Assembly: GCA_026984735.1 (NCBI GenBank)
Contig: JALSRN010000049.1
Span: 1-51,430, forward strand
From: Sedimenticola sp.
GTDB taxonomy: Bacteria > Pseudomonadota > Gammaproteobacteria > Chromatiales > Chromatiaceae
Length of the DNA: 51,430 nt
Direction of reading: 5' to 3'
The translations under genes and the position numbers were made by a program. The stretch's first letter is position 1; each line of letters opens with the position of its first letter. The notes below the pieces were generated by a model. The model saw only the letters and a program-made list of their open reading frames with translations. It had not been told where the DNA came from and made no database searches. Below, in pieces: positions 37,660-47,537 of this stretch.

Positions 37660-38724
37660 TCAGCCGCTCCCTGACTCGCCGCGCAGCCGTTCGATGGCTC
37701 TCTCCAGCTCGCGGATCTTCTTACTCATTTCGTCCAGGCGCTTGATGCGAGGCGCATTGCGCTTCCACTGGCCGTGAGGAACGGCGGCCAGGCCGCTGGA
37801 GTAGACGCCCGGTTCCTTCAGCGAATGGGTGACCATGGTGAAGCCGGTGACATGAACGTCGTCGGCCAGCTCGATGTGCCCCACCAGGCCCGTGCCGCCC
37901 GCCAGGGTGCAGCGGGCGCCGATACGGGTGGAGCCGGAAATGCCGGCGCAGGCGGCGATGGCGGTATCCTCGCCGATCTCCACGTTGTGCGCCACCTGGA
38001 TCAGGTTGTCCAACTTGGCCCCCCGCCGGATGACGGTGTCGTGGATGGCGCCGCGGTCGATGGTGGTGTTGGCGCCCACTTCCACGTCGTCTTCGAGCAC
38101 TACCGAACCGAGCTGCGGAACCTTCTCCCAACGCGCTCCATCCCGCGCCAGGCCGAAACCGTCGCTGCCGACGACCACGCCGGGATGGAGCAGGCAGCGT
38201 CTGCCGACGCGCACGCCGTCGAGAAGAGTCACCGAAGCCACCAACCGGCTCTGATCGCCGACGGTCACATCGCGCCCCACGTAGCAGTTGGGGCCGACGT
38301 GCACCCCCCGTCCCAGCACCGCCCCTTCGGCGATCACGGCTCCCGCTTCCACCGTCACCCCCTCGCCGAGCCGCGCTTTTGACGAGACCACCGCGGCGGC
38401 GTGGACTCCGGGCGAGGTTCGCTCCGCCGGCGCGAAACAGCGCAACACGCGCGCCCAGGCCAGGTAAGGATTGTCGGTGACCAGGGCGTTGGTGGGGCAA
38501 TGCTCCAGTTCGGAGGGAGAGAGGATCACCGCGGAAGCCGCGGTGGCGGCCAGCCGTTTCCGGTAGCGGGGATTGCTGAGAAAGGTGATCTGGCCGGCCT
38601 GCGCCCCTTCCAGGGTTTCGGGGCCGGAAACCACCACTTCGGGATCTCCGTGAAGCTCGGCCCCGGCGATCCGGGCCAGCTCACCCAGGGCGTAGCCGCC
38701 GGCTTCGCGGGGCCCGGCGGTCAT
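37660..38724 (-). CDS. lpxD: UDP-3-O-(3-hydroxymyristoyl)glucosamine N-acyltransferase
   Basis: A 354-residue hexapeptide-repeat acyltransferase that adds the N-linked acyl chain in lipid A synthesis. The N-terminal uridine-binding domain is seen in [18 protein letters not shown] and [14 protein letters not shown]. The catalytic His lies in [11 protein letters not shown], and the C-terminal helix [20 protein letters not shown] follows. Its start shares a base with the skp stop (TGATG). Confidence 0.95.
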   Translation of the reverse strand: MTAGPREAGGYALGELARIAGAELHGDPEVVVSGPETLEGAQAGQITFLSNPRYRKRLAATAASAVILSPSELEHCPTNALVTDNPYLAWARVLRCFAPAERTSPGVHAAAVVSSKARLGEGVTVEAGAVIAEGAVLGRGVHVGPNCYVGRDVTVGDQSRLVASVTLLDGVRVGRRCLLHPGVVVGSDGFGLARDGARWEKVPQLGSVVLEDDVEVGANTTIDRGAIHDTVIRRGAKLDNLIQVAHNVEIGEDTAIAACAGISGSTRIGARCTLAGGTGLVGHIELADDVHVTGFTMVTHSLKEPGVYSSGLAAVPHGQWKRNAPRIKRLDEMSKKIRELERAIERLRGESGSG

Positions 38725-39239
38725 CACCGCTTTTTCAGCTCCCGGATCACTTTGTCGGTGATGTTGACCCGGTCGGTGGCCCACACCACACCGCTCTCCA
38801 GCACCATGTCGAACCCGCCCCGCTTGGCCACTTTGACCACCACCTCGGTGATCACCTTGCGCAACTTGGCCAGCTCCTCGTTCTGACGCAGCGAGAGATC
38901 TTCCTGGAATTCGCTTTGAGCGTTCTTGAGCTTGCGGGTGCGGGCGATGATGTCCCGCTCCAGCCGCTTCTTCTCCGATTCGCTCATGATGGCGGCGTCC
39001 CGGGCCAGCTTCTCCTTGAGCTTGTTGAGCTTCTTCTGTTCCGCCACCAACTGGTCGTCCCGCTTGGCGAACTCCTTGCGGATGCGTGCCTTGATCGCTT
39101 TCACCTGCGGTGCGGCTTGCAGCACTTTGGCCACCTGGACGAACGCCACCTTGGTGCCCGCGGCCGAGGCGGTCCCTCCCACCAGCAAGAGGGAAAGGAT
39201 CGCGGCCACGAATGGGATCTTTGTTCTGTTCACGTTCAT
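38724..39239 (-). CDS. skp: Periplasmic chaperone Skp/OmpH
   Basis: A 171-residue exported protein: signal peptide MNVNRTKIPFVAAILSLLLV..SASA, then a strand (TKVAFVQVAKVL), a long charged coiled coil (about 45-130, rich in Lys/Glu) and a final strand VWATDRVNITDKVI. Skp trimers hold unfolded outer-membrane proteins after secretion. The place between bamA (13-bp gap) and lpxD is standard. Confidence 0.93.
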   Translation of the reverse strand: MNVNRTKIPFVAAILSLLLVGGTASAAGTKVAFVQVAKVLQAAPQVKAIKARIRKEFAKRDDQLVAEQKKLNKLKEKLARDAAIMSESEKKRLERDIIARTRKLKNAQSEFQEDLSLRQNEELAKLRKVITEVVVKVAKRGGFDMVLESGVVWATDRVNITDKVIRELKKR

Positions 39240-39252
39240 ACACTCCTGCTGT

Positions 39253-41529
39253 TTAGAAAACCGACCCGAAACTGAACTGGAAATTCTCCACTTCGTCGCC
39301 GGGCTTGTCGTTGAGCGGTACTCCGTAGCTGATGGTGAGCGCGCCCATGGGAGAGAGCCAAGTGGCCCCCACGCCGACAGAATAGCGCAGCTGGTCGAAT
39401 TTTATCTTGTCCTGGAAAACATTGCCCGCATCGACGAAGGCCGAGACCCGCAAGGTCTCTTTCAACTTTTCGAAAGGCGGCGGCATGAAGAGTTCCAGGC
39501 CACCGGTGAGCTTGCGGTTTCCTCCCAGCGGCTTGCCGGTGCCATTGAAGTCCCGCGGCCCCAGGGTGTTTCCCTTGAACCCGCGAACGTTTCTCACCCC
39601 TCCCGCGAAATAGTTCTCGAAGAAAGGAAGGGTGCCGGTCTTGCCGTAGCTCTCTCCGAACCCCAGATCGGCCCGGGCCGAGAAGACCAACTCATGGTAG
39701 AGAGGCACATAGTGCCGAAAGGTGTAATAGAACTTGTAAAACTGGAGATCGCTGCCGGGAAGGGTGAGCGTGAGGGTCGCCGTCTGGCGGTTGCCCGCGG
39801 TGGGAAAAATGGCGCTGTCCCTGGAGTCGTGGCGCCAGGTGGTGGTGAGCTTGTAGTCGAGATAGCGGTCTCCCTCGCGGTTCACGAAATCGACCACCTC
39901 CGGCGAGGGAAAGGTGCCCAGCGTCAGGTCGGTCCATTCGATGGAGAAAGCCGCCGAGAGGCGGTTGAAGTCGCTGATGGGTATGCCGTAGTTGACCGAG
40001 GCGACGGAGCGGTCGGTGCTGTAGTCGGTGATGTTCAGCTCGTCGTAGTTGGTCTTGCGATAGCTGAGATTGAAGCCCCGGCTGATGCCGTTGATGGTGG
40101 CGTAGGGATTGAAGTAGGAGAGCTGGTAGTGGGTGTTGTAGCTGCTGGTGTTCAGGGCCATGGAGACCTTCTTGCCGGTGCCCAGAAAGTTGTCTTCGGA
40201 GACGCTGGCGGTGAAGCTCACCCCCTGGTTCTGGCTGTAGCCGATGCCCCCCGCGAGCGAGCCGGAAGGCTTCTCCTTCACCGTCACCACCACGTCGGTG
40301 AGATCGGTGGAGCCCGGCACCGCCGGCGTCTCCAAGGTCACCTGCTCGAAGAAACCGAGCCGTTGCAACCGCTCCCTCGACTGTTTCAGCTTGGTGTTGG
40401 AGAGCCAGGTGTTCTCCATCTGCCGCATCTCCCGGCGGATGACGCGGTCACGGGTTCTGGAATTGCCCTTGATGTCGATGCGCCGCACATAGACCCTTTT
40501 CCCGGGGTCGAGGTAGAAGGTGATGGCGACGGTCTTCTTCTTCTCGTCCACCTCGGGAATGTGGTTGATGTTGGCGAAGGCGTAGCCCATTTCGCCGAGC
40601 TTCTCGGTGATGCGGTCGGTGCTGTCCACCACCGCCCGCCGGGAGAAGGGCTCGCCGCGGCGCAGATGGATGAGAGGAAAGTACTCCTGCGGATCCACCA
40701 CCAGGTCGCCGGTGATGCGGATGTCGCTGAGAGTGTAGACGTCCCCCTCTTCCACGTTGATGGTGATGTAGATGTCCTTCTTGTCGGGCGAGAGGGCCAC
40801 CTGGGTGGAGTCGATCTTGAACTTCAGATAGCCCCGGTCCAGGTAGAAGGACTTGAGCGCTTCCAGATCGCCCGCCAGCTTCTGGCGGGAATAGCGATCC
40901 TCCTTGGTGAACCAGGCGAGCCACCCCCCGGGGCGCGAGTGGAAAAGGTCCAGCAGCTGCTCGTCGCTGAAGCTGTGGTTGCCGACGATGTTCACCCCGC
41001 GGATCCGGGCCGTCCTTCCCTCCACGATGTCGATGGCAATGGCCACCCGGTTGCGCTCCAGAGGGGTCACCCGCGTCTTCAACTCGACCCCGTACTTGCC
41101 CTGGTTGTAGAACTGGCGCTTGAGCTCCTGCTCGATCTTGGCGAGCACCGAGCGGTTGAAGGTGCGCCCCTCCGCCAGGCCGGCGTCCTTCAGCCCCTTC
41201 TTCAGATCCTCGGTCTTGATGGACTTGTTGCCGGAGATGTCGATCTGAGCGATGGCAGGCCGCTCCACCACTTCGATCACCAGGACGTCGCCCTGGCGCC
41301 ACACTTCCACGTCCTTGAAAAAGCCAGTCTTGTAGAGCGCGCGGACGATGGCGGGAATGTTGCGGCCGTCCACCACCTCTCCCGGTTTCACCGGCAGATA
41401 GTTGAAGACGGTCCCCGCGGAGATGCGCTGCAACCCTTCCACGCGGATGTCCTTGGCCACGAAAGCCTGCGCCGATGGGGAGATCAGCAGGGGCAGCAGC
41501 AACAACAGAGCTTTGGGGAAGAGGCGCAT
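39253..41529 (-). CDS. bamA: Outer-membrane beta-barrel assembly protein BamA
   Basis: The 758-residue core of the BAM machine that inserts beta-barrels into the outer membrane. It has a signal peptide (about 1-22, ending SAQA), five POTRA domains (about 23-420; the first begins FVAKDIRVEGLQRISAGTVF) and the Omp85 barrel. The conserved barrel loop motif VRGF is in VRNVRGFKGNTLGPRD, and the final Phe is present (FSFGSVF). It is somewhat shorter than E. coli BamA (810), mostly in barrel loops. A TATAAT at 41567-41572 may give it its own promoter. Confidence 0.96.
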   Translation of the reverse strand: MRLFPKALLLLLPLLISPSAQAFVAKDIRVEGLQRISAGTVFNYLPVKPGEVVDGRNIPAIVRALYKTGFFKDVEVWRQGDVLVIEVVERPAIAQIDISGNKSIKTEDLKKGLKDAGLAEGRTFNRSVLAKIEQELKRQFYNQGKYGVELKTRVTPLERNRVAIAIDIVEGRTARIRGVNIVGNHSFSDEQLLDLFHSRPGGWLAWFTKEDRYSRQKLAGDLEALKSFYLDRGYLKFKIDSTQVALSPDKKDIYITINVEEGDVYTLSDIRITGDLVVDPQEYFPLIHLRRGEPFSRRAVVDSTDRITEKLGEMGYAFANINHIPEVDEKKKTVAITFYLDPGKRVYVRRIDIKGNSRTRDRVIRREMRQMENTWLSNTKLKQSRERLQRLGFFEQVTLETPAVPGSTDLTDVVVTVKEKPSGSLAGGIGYSQNQGVSFTASVSEDNFLGTGKKVSMALNTSSYNTHYQLSYFNPYATINGISRGFNLSYRKTNYDELNITDYSTDRSVASVNYGIPISDFNRLSAAFSIEWTDLTLGTFPSPEVVDFVNREGDRYLDYKLTTTWRHDSRDSAIFPTAGNRQTATLTLTLPGSDLQFYKFYYTFRHYVPLYHELVFSARADLGFGESYGKTGTLPFFENYFAGGVRNVRGFKGNTLGPRDFNGTGKPLGGNRKLTGGLELFMPPPFEKLKETLRVSAFVDAGNVFQDKIKFDQLRYSVGVGATWLSPMGALTISYGVPLNDKPGDEVENFQFSFGSVF

Positions 41530-41566
41530 TCTGGAGAGGGAGACCCCGCTGTTTTCGTAGCCGCGT

Positions 41567-41572
41567 ATTATA
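41567..41572 (-). promoter_or_regulatory. Candidate -10 box upstream of bamA
   Basis: A perfect TATAAT on the minus strand lies 38 bases before the bamA start, in the 115-bp gap after rseP. A clear -35 at 16-18 bp is not visible, and I see no sigma-E type sequence. Extra expression of bamA from here is plausible but unproven. Confidence 0.35.
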
Positions 41573-41644
41573 TCGGCTGAGGGACAAATTGCATCCGTCC
41601 GGCCACCGGCCTGGAGCGTTTTGGAAGAGAGAAACAGCCCCTTT

Positions 41645-43012
41645 TCACCCGGAAAGGCGCAGGATGTCCTGATAGAAGACCAGTACCATCAAAGCGAGCA
41701 ACAAGGCGAGACCGATCTGCTGCGCCCGCGCCATCGCCGCCTCCGAGGGAGGGTGGCCGGTCACCGCCTCGTAGAGAAAATAGAGCAGGTGTCCCCCGTC
41801 CAGCACCGGCACCGGCAGGAGGTTGAACACCCCGAGGCTGACGCTGATCACCGCCAGCAGCTTGAGGAAATAGACCAGCCCTGCGCTCACCGCGCTGCCC
41901 GCCGCGTCGGCCATGGTGATGGGGCCGCCGAGATTCTTCAACGAGGCGCGCCCGGTGAGGATGCGCCACATCACTTTCAGGGTGAGCGCCGAGAACTCCC
42001 AGGTTCGCTGCACCGCCCGCGGCGCCGCCTCCAGCGCCCCCATGGAGTATTCCACCTGGTAGCGTTTCCACAAATCGGGGGCCGGGCGGTTGGCCGCGCC
42101 GATGCGGCCGATGCGCCGACCGTCCTCCGTGGTGACCAGATCGGGGGTCACCTCCAGCGTCAACTTGCGGCCGGAGCGCTCCACTTCCAGGCGGATGGGC
42201 CGCAAGGGGTGCTCGCGGATGTAGCGGACCCAGGCCACCCAGTCTTCCACCGGCCGGCTGTCCATGGTGAGAATGCGGTCGCCCGGCTGCAGCCCCGCTT
42301 CCGCCGCCGGCTCTCCCGGCAACACCTTGCCGATCACCGCGGGCACCTTGGGCAGCTCGGGTTTCAACCCCAAGGTTTCCAACGGTTTTTTCACTTCGGC
42401 CAGGTCGCCGATGGCGTCCGCCGGCAGGCGGTGGCGATGGAGCCGTCCCGAGCGGTCGCGGGTCTCGATCTCGATGGCGTCTCCGGCGGCGGACGCCGCC
42501 GCGAAGCGGTAGAGCATCTCGGACCAGGTGGGCGTGGCCTCGCCATTGACCGAGACGATCTCCTCGCCCGGTTGGAAACCCGCCCGCGCCGCGGCCGAGC
42601 CGGGCACCACCTCGCCCACCAGCGGCCGCAAGCCGTTCTCGCCCAGCACCATCACCGACCAGAAGAGCACCACCGCGAAGAGAAGGTTGAAGAGCGGCCC
42701 GGCGAGCACCACCGCGGTGCGCACCCAGAGGGGCTTGCGGTTGAAGGCGCCGGGCAGATCCGCCTCGGCCACCTCTCCTTCGCGCTCGTCCACCATCTTC
42801 ACGTAACCGCCCAAGGGAATGGCGGCCACCACATATTCGGTGGGATCCCGGCGGCGGCGCCAGCGCAACAGGGGGCGGCCGAAGCCGATGGAGAAGCGCA
42901 GCACCTTCACGCCGAGCCGCCGCGCCACCCAGAAATGGCCGAATTCGTGCACCGTCACCAGGATCCCCAGCGCCAGGAGGAAACCGAAGATTTTCAGCCC
43001 CACCGCCTCCAT
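41645..43012 (-). CDS. rseP: Site-2 intramembrane protease RseP
   Basis: A 455-residue zinc metalloprotease that cuts anti-sigma-E RseA and signal-peptide remnants in the inner membrane. The HExxH site is in VTVHEFGHFWVARRLG near the N-terminus, and the third ligand is in NLLPVPVLDGGHLL near the C-terminus. Two PDZ domains lie between (about 120-310). Four membrane helices fit the family. Its start shares a base with the dxr stop (TGATG). Confidence 0.96.
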   Translation of the reverse strand: MEAVGLKIFGFLLALGILVTVHEFGHFWVARRLGVKVLRFSIGFGRPLLRWRRRRDPTEYVVAAIPLGGYVKMVDEREGEVAEADLPGAFNRKPLWVRTAVVLAGPLFNLLFAVVLFWSVMVLGENGLRPLVGEVVPGSAAARAGFQPGEEIVSVNGEATPTWSEMLYRFAAASAAGDAIEIETRDRSGRLHRHRLPADAIGDLAEVKKPLETLGLKPELPKVPAVIGKVLPGEPAAEAGLQPGDRILTMDSRPVEDWVAWVRYIREHPLRPIRLEVERSGRKLTLEVTPDLVTTEDGRRIGRIGAANRPAPDLWKRYQVEYSMGALEAAPRAVQRTWEFSALTLKVMWRILTGRASLKNLGGPITMADAAGSAVSAGLVYFLKLLAVISVSLGVFNLLPVPVLDGGHLLYFLYEAVTGHPPSEAAMARAQQIGLALLLALMVLVFYQDILRLSG

Positions 43013-44202
43013 CACGTCTCCCTCTTCCCGCTCCGGGCCACCAACGCCCGGGCCAGCTCGCGCGCCCGCCGATCGATCTCCATTAGCGTCGGCAGGTCGC
43101 CGGCGGGCGGCGCCGGCAGCCGCTCCATCGTCCTCTCGATGACGCGGGGAATCTGCAAAAAGCCGAGGCGACCTTGGAGAAACGCTTCCACCGCCACCTC
43201 GTTGGCGGCATTGAGCACCGCCGGCAGCGAGCCGCCCGCCTCGATGGCGCGGAAGGCCAGTCCGAGACAGGGAAAGCGCCGCAGGTCCGGCGGTTCGAAA
43301 TCGAGTCGCGCCACTTCGAAGGGGTCGAGCGGCGCCACCCCCGAATCGATGCGCTCGGGCCAGGCGAGGGCGTGGGCGATGGGCGTGCGCATGTCGGGAT
43401 TTCCCAACTGTGCAAGCACCGAGCCGTCCACGTACTGCACCATCGAATGGATCACGCTCTGCGGGTGGACCACCACCTGAATCCGGCTGGGAGCGGCGCC
43501 GAAGAGCCAGTGCGCTTCGATCACCTCCAGTCCCTTGTTCATCAGGGTCGCCGAATCCACCGAGATCTTGCGGCCCATCTCCCAGTTGGGGTGGGCGCAG
43601 GCCTGCTCCGGCGTCACCCCCTCCAGGGCCTCGGCCGGCAGGGTGCGGAAGGGACCGCCAGAGGCGGTGAGAAGGATGCGGGCGACCCCCCGCTCCTCCA
43701 GACTCCGGCCGCCGTCCGCCGGCAGACACTGGAAGATGGCGTTGTGCTCGCTGTCGATGGGCAGCACCTCCACCCCGGCACGGCGCACCTCTTCCATGAA
43801 GAGGGCGCCGGCGACCACCAGCGATTCCTTGTTGGCCAGCAGAATGCGTTTGCCGGCGCGCACCGCGGCCAGCGTGGGCGGCAGCCCCGCCGCGCCGACG
43901 ATGGCGGCCATCACCTGCTCCGCCGCCGGGTGGGTGGCCACCCGCTCCAGCCCCTCCTCTCCCGCCGCCACTTCGATGCGGAGCCCTTCGCGCCGGAGCG
44001 CATCCCGCAGCCGGGCGGCGCTGTGGGCATCCGCCAGGGCGACCAGCTCGGGGCGATGCCGGAGGCACTGCCGCAACATCCCGTCCACGTCGCGATGGGC
44101 CGCCAGCGCCGCCACCCGGTAGCGGCCGGGGTGGCGCCCCACCACGTCGAGGGTGCTCCGGCCGATGGAGCCGGTGGAGCCGAGAATGCTCACGCCGATC
44201 AT
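43012..44202 (-). CDS. dxr: 1-deoxy-D-xylulose-5-phosphate reductoisomerase
   Basis: A 396-residue NADPH enzyme of the MEP isoprenoid pathway. Marks are the N-terminal [41 protein letters not shown] with the metal-binding residues, and [20 protein letters not shown]. It overlaps the cdsA stop by four bases (ATGA). Its product feeds undecaprenyl phosphate through uppS two genes upstream. Confidence 0.96.
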   Translation of the reverse strand: MIGVSILGSTGSIGRSTLDVVGRHPGRYRVAALAAHRDVDGMLRQCLRHRPELVALADAHSAARLRDALRREGLRIEVAAGEEGLERVATHPAAEQVMAAIVGAAGLPPTLAAVRAGKRILLANKESLVVAGALFMEEVRRAGVEVLPIDSEHNAIFQCLPADGGRSLEERGVARILLTASGGPFRTLPAEALEGVTPEQACAHPNWEMGRKISVDSATLMNKGLEVIEAHWLFGAAPSRIQVVVHPQSVIHSMVQYVDGSVLAQLGNPDMRTPIAHALAWPERIDSGVAPLDPFEVARLDFEPPDLRRFPCLGLAFRAIEAGGSLPAVLNAANEVAVEAFLQGRLGFLQIPRVIERTMERLPAPPAGDLPTLMEIDRRARELARALVARSGKRET

Positions 44203-45017
44203 CCGCCCCTCCCCAGCAGCCAGATCCCCGTCAGGAAGAGGGGCGCCGCGGCGATCTGGCTGTCGATGCGGTCGAGCACTCCCCCATGTCCCGGCAACAG
44301 GTGGCCGCTGTCCTTGACCCCCCGTTCCCGCTTCAGCAGGCTTTCCCAGAGATCGCCGCCGATGGAGACCGCCGCCGTGGCCACGTAGAGCCCCACCGCG
44401 GCCGGCCAGGAGAGCGGCACCCACCCCGCATACCCGCAGAGCAGGGCGAAGAGCGCCGCCCCCGTGAGAGCGCCCATCGCCCCCTCCACCGTCTTGCCGG
44501 GACTGATGGCGGGAGCCAGCTTGCGACGCCCGAAACGGCGACCGGCGAAATAGGCGGCGCTGTCGGCCACCCAGATGAGCACCAGAAAGGAGAGCACCAG
44601 CCCCGCCCCTCCGGGCAGGCCGCGCAACCGCACCAGCGCCAGCCAGGCGCCGGCCAGGAAGAGAAGCCCCAAGAGCAGACGCGGCAGCAGCAGGCCGGAA
44701 CGGGAGCGGGGTTGCACCCGGCCCGACAGCATCGCCACCAGATTCACGGTCCACCACGCCGCCAGGAGCAGCAGCGCCATCTCCGCCAGCGACGTCTGCC
44801 GCAAAGGATAGAGGGCGCCCAGCACGCCGGCCGTGAGCGCCACCGCCAAGGCGCTTTGGGAAGGCGAGGTCAGGCCCGCCAGCCGGGTCAGCTCCCAGGC
44901 GCCTCCCAGCACCACCGCGCCCAGCAGAAAGGCGAAACCGGGCTCGGGCAGCTTCAGCACCGCCAGAAAGACCAGCGGCACCAGCACCAGCGCGGTGAGC
45001 AAGCGGGACGCGAGCAT
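44199..45017 (-). CDS. cdsA: Phosphatidate cytidylyltransferase (CDP-diacylglycerol synthase)
   Basis: A 272-residue membrane enzyme making CDP-diacylglycerol for phospholipids. It has about eight hydrophobic helices. The C-terminal signature runs from [20 protein letters not shown] to [17 protein letters not shown], which contains the conserved metal-binding Asp. It starts at ATG 45017 next to the uppS stop (TGATG). Confidence 0.95.
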   Translation of the reverse strand: MLASRLLTALVLVPLVFLAVLKLPEPGFAFLLGAVVLGGAWELTRLAGLTSPSQSALAVALTAGVLGALYPLRQTSLAEMALLLLAAWWTVNLVAMLSGRVQPRSRSGLLLPRLLLGLLFLAGAWLALVRLRGLPGGAGLVLSFLVLIWVADSAAYFAGRRFGRRKLAPAISPGKTVEGAMGALTGAALFALLCGYAGWVPLSWPAAVGLYVATAAVSIGGDLWESLLKRERGVKDSGHLLPGHGGVLDRIDSQIAAAPLFLTGIWLLGRGG

Positions 45018-45760
45018 CAGGGGTCCTCGGGCTCGACCACCCGGCCGAAGCGGCGCTGGCGCCGCGCATAGTCGGCCAGCGCCTCGTCCAGCGCCCCTTC
45101 GTCGAAGTCGGGCCAGAGCACTTCGGTGAAATAGAGCTCGGTGTAGGCGCACTGCCAGAGCATGAAGTTGCTGATGCGCTGCTCGCCCGCGGTGCGGATG
45201 AGCAGGTCGGGATCGGCCACCCCCGCGAAGGAGAGCGCGCCGGCCACCCGCTCCTCGTCGATCTGGTCGGGATCGAGCATGCCGGCCTGTACCTGAGCGG
45301 CCAGGCCGCGCGCCGCCTGGGTGATGTCCCAGCGGCCGCCGTAGTTGGCGAACACCTGCAGCAAGAGGCCGTCGTTGGCGGCCGTGGCGCGCTCGCTCTC
45401 GCGGATGAGGTTCTGGAGCTTGTCCGAAAAGGCGGCGATGTCGCCGATGATGCGCAGCCGCACGTTGCCCTTCACCAACCGCCGCACCTCGCGATTGAGG
45501 GCGGTGAAGAAAAGCTCCATGAGCATCTTCACTTCGGTCTCGGGCCGGCGCCAGTTCTCGCTGGAGAAGGCGAAGAGAGAGAGCACCCGCACGCCGCGGT
45601 TGCCGCACGCCTCGATCACCCGGCGCACCGACTCCACGCCCGCGCGATGCCCCGCATGGCGCGGCTTGCCGCGGGCCTGCGCCCAGCGGCCGTTGCCGTC
45701 CATGATGATCGCCACGTGGTAGGGGATCTTCTCTTCAGGAGGAGTCGTTGACGAAGACAT
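45017..45760 (-). CDS. uppS: Undecaprenyl diphosphate synthase (cis-prenyltransferase)
   Basis: A 247-residue enzyme that makes the C55 carrier lipid for peptidoglycan and O-antigen. The catalytic Asp21 is in [16 protein letters not shown]. Other marks are [15 protein letters not shown] and [20 protein letters not shown] 12-bp gap separates it from frr, as is usual. Confidence 0.96.
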   Translation of the reverse strand: MSSSTTPPEEKIPYHVAIIMDGNGRWAQARGKPRHAGHRAGVESVRRVIEACGNRGVRVLSLFAFSSENWRRPETEVKMLMELFFTALNREVRRLVKGNVRLRIIGDIAAFSDKLQNLIRESERATAANDGLLLQVFANYGGRWDITQAARGLAAQVQAGMLDPDQIDEERVAGALSFAGVADPDLLIRTAGEQRISNFMLWQCAYTELYFTEVLWPDFDEGALDEALADYARRQRRFGRVVEPEDP

Positions 45761-45772
45761 GCGGCTGACGGC

Positions 45773-46330
45773 TCAGACCGCCATGAGATCCTTTTCTTTG
45801 GCTTCCAGCATCTCGTCGATCTCCTTGATGTGTTGATCGGTGAGCTTCTGGATCACCTCCTGCCCGCGCCGCTCGTCGTCCTCGGTGATGAGTTTCTCCT
45901 TGACCAGATCCTTGAGATCGCTGTTGGCGTCTCGGCGAATGTTGCGGACGGCCACGCGCGCCTGCTCCCCCTCCTGGCGCACCACCCGGGTGAGATCACG
46001 GCGCCGCTCCTCGGTGAGCGGCGGCATGGGCACGCGGATCACGGTGCCGGCGGTGTTGGGATTGAGCCCCAGGTCCGACTCCATGATCGCCTTCTCCACC
46101 GGCTTGACCATCGACTGCTCGTAGGGCTGAATCACCAGGGTGCGGGCGTCCTCCACGCTGATGTTGGCCACCTGCTTGAGCGGCGTCTCCGCTCCATAGT
46201 AGGAGACGGTGAGGTGGTCCAGCAGGCTGGGATGGGCCCGGCCGGTGCGGATCTTGCTCAGGGCATCGTGCAGCGCTTTGATGGTCTTGTCCATCCGCTC
46301 GGCTGCGTCCTTCTTGATATCGTCGATCAT
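45773..46330 (-). CDS. frr: Ribosome recycling factor
   Basis: A 185-residue three-helix-bundle protein that splits post-termination ribosomes with EF-G. It opens [20 protein letters not shown], with [14 protein letters not shown] and [15 protein letters not shown] conserved. Its ATG overlaps the pyrH stop (ATGA), the standard pyrH-frr pair. Confidence 0.97.
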   Translation of the reverse strand: MIDDIKKDAAERMDKTIKALHDALSKIRTGRAHPSLLDHLTVSYYGAETPLKQVANISVEDARTLVIQPYEQSMVKPVEKAIMESDLGLNPNTAGTVIRVPMPPLTEERRRDLTRVVRQEGEQARVAVRNIRRDANSDLKDLVKEKLITEDDERRGQEVIQKLTDQHIKEIDEMLEAKEKDLMAV

Positions 46331-47061
46331 TCGTTCTCTCCGCTCGTGACCAGTGTTCCGATCTCTTCCCCCGCCAGCAGCCTCTGCAGCGCCCCGGGTT
46401 CGTAGATGTTCATCACCCGCAGCGGCAGGTCGTGATCGCGGCACAGGATGAGGGCGGTGGCGTCCATCACCGCGAGCCGCTCGGCCAGCGCCCGGTCGTA
46501 GCTGATGCGCGGATAGAAGACGGCATCGGGATTCTTCACGGGATCGTCCGAGTAGACGCCGTCCACTTTGGTGGCCTTGATCAACAGATCGGCGCCGATC
46601 TCGATGGCCCGCAGGCTGGCCGCCGAATCGGTGGTGAAGAAGGGGCTGCCCGTGCCCGCCGCCAGGATCACCACCCGGCCCGCCCGCAGGTGTTCCAGCG
46701 CCCGGTAGCGCGCGTAGGGCTCGCACACCTGGTTCATGTCCAGCGCCGACAGCGCCCGCGCCTCCACGCCGGCCCGCGTCAGGGCGTCGCGCATGGCCAG
46801 GGCGTTGATCACCGTGGCCAGCATGCCCATGTGGTCGCCAGTGACCCGGTCCATGCCCCGCTCGGCCAACCCCGCCCCCCGGAAGATGTTGCCGCCGCCG
46901 ATCACCATGGCTATTTCCAGGCCGCCGCGGGCCAGATCGGCGACCTCCGTCGCCAAGCGGTCGAGGATCGCGGGATCGATTCCGAAATCCGCCTCGCCCA
47001 TGAGGGCCTCCCCGCTCAATTTGAGCAGAAGGCGGCGTAGGGGAGGCGTGTCTTCATTCAT
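46327..47061 (-). CDS. pyrH: Uridylate kinase
   Basis: The 244-residue bacterial UMP kinase. Marks are [50 protein letters not shown] and the uridine-site [12 protein letters not shown]. It heads the pyrH-to-dnaE run in this window. In most gammaproteobacteria rpsB and tsf come directly before it; here a 0.6-kb repeat cluster and rimO are found instead. Confidence 0.96.
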   Translation of the reverse strand: MNEDTPPLRRLLLKLSGEALMGEADFGIDPAILDRLATEVADLARGGLEIAMVIGGGNIFRGAGLAERGMDRVTGDHMGMLATVINALAMRDALTRAGVEARALSALDMNQVCEPYARYRALEHLRAGRVVILAAGTGSPFFTTDSAASLRAIEIGADLLIKATKVDGVYSDDPVKNPDAVFYPRISYDRALAERLAVMDATALILCRDHDLPLRVMNIYEPGALQRLLAGEEIGTLVTSGENE

Positions 47062-47152
47062 GAACGGCGGGCGTCATTGGGAAAAACCGGGGAGGAATGG
47101 TATCAACAGTGGCCCCGATTGTGTAGCGTTGGGAAAGCGCCCTCTTTTCGTC
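47062..47152. other. Leader region upstream of pyrH
   Basis: This 91-bp stretch between the pyrH start and the repeat cluster should hold the promoter of the long envelope operon. I see no confident -35/-10 pair in it. Confidence 0.3.
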
Positions 47153-47211
47153 ATTCCCGCGCAGCCTGTCCCCGCGCAGGCGGGGAGCGGGAATCCACAT
47201 CCCTTCTCGTC

Positions 47212-47231
47212 ATTCCCGCGAAAGCGGGAAT
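47212..47231. repeat. dRS3-like 20-bp hairpin
   Basis: ATTCCC-GCGAAAGC-GGGAAT fits the Neisseria dRS3 pattern (ATTCCC, eight bases, GGGAAT). Confidence 0.7.
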
Positions 47232-47364
47232 CTCCCGATGACTGGTCGCTCTTGGATTCCGGCCCTCCGCTGCGCTCCGGCCGGAATGACGAGTGAAGGG
47301 GGAACTCCGGCCGGAATGACGAGTGAAAGGGGAACTCCGGCCGGAATGACGAGAAAGAATCGTC

Positions 47365-47384
47365 ATTCCCGCGCAGGCGGGAAT
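47365..47384. repeat. dRS3-like 20-bp hairpin (first tandem unit)
   Basis: ATTCCC-GCGCAGGC-GGGAAT, the same pattern as the copy at 47212. Confidence 0.7.
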
Positions 47385-47517
47385 CTCCCGACGGCTTGGC
47401 AGCCCTGGATTCCGGCCCTCCGCTGCGCTCCGGCCGGAATGACGAGTGAAGGGGGAACTCCGGCCGGAATGACGAGTGAAAGGGGAACTCCGGCCGGAAT
47501 GACGAGAAAGAATCGTC

Positions 47518-47537
47518 ATTCCCGCGCAGGCGGGAAT
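47518..47537. repeat. dRS3-like 20-bp hairpin (second tandem unit)
   Basis: ATTCCC-GCGCAGGC-GGGAAT, exactly 153 bp after the previous copy. Confidence 0.7.
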
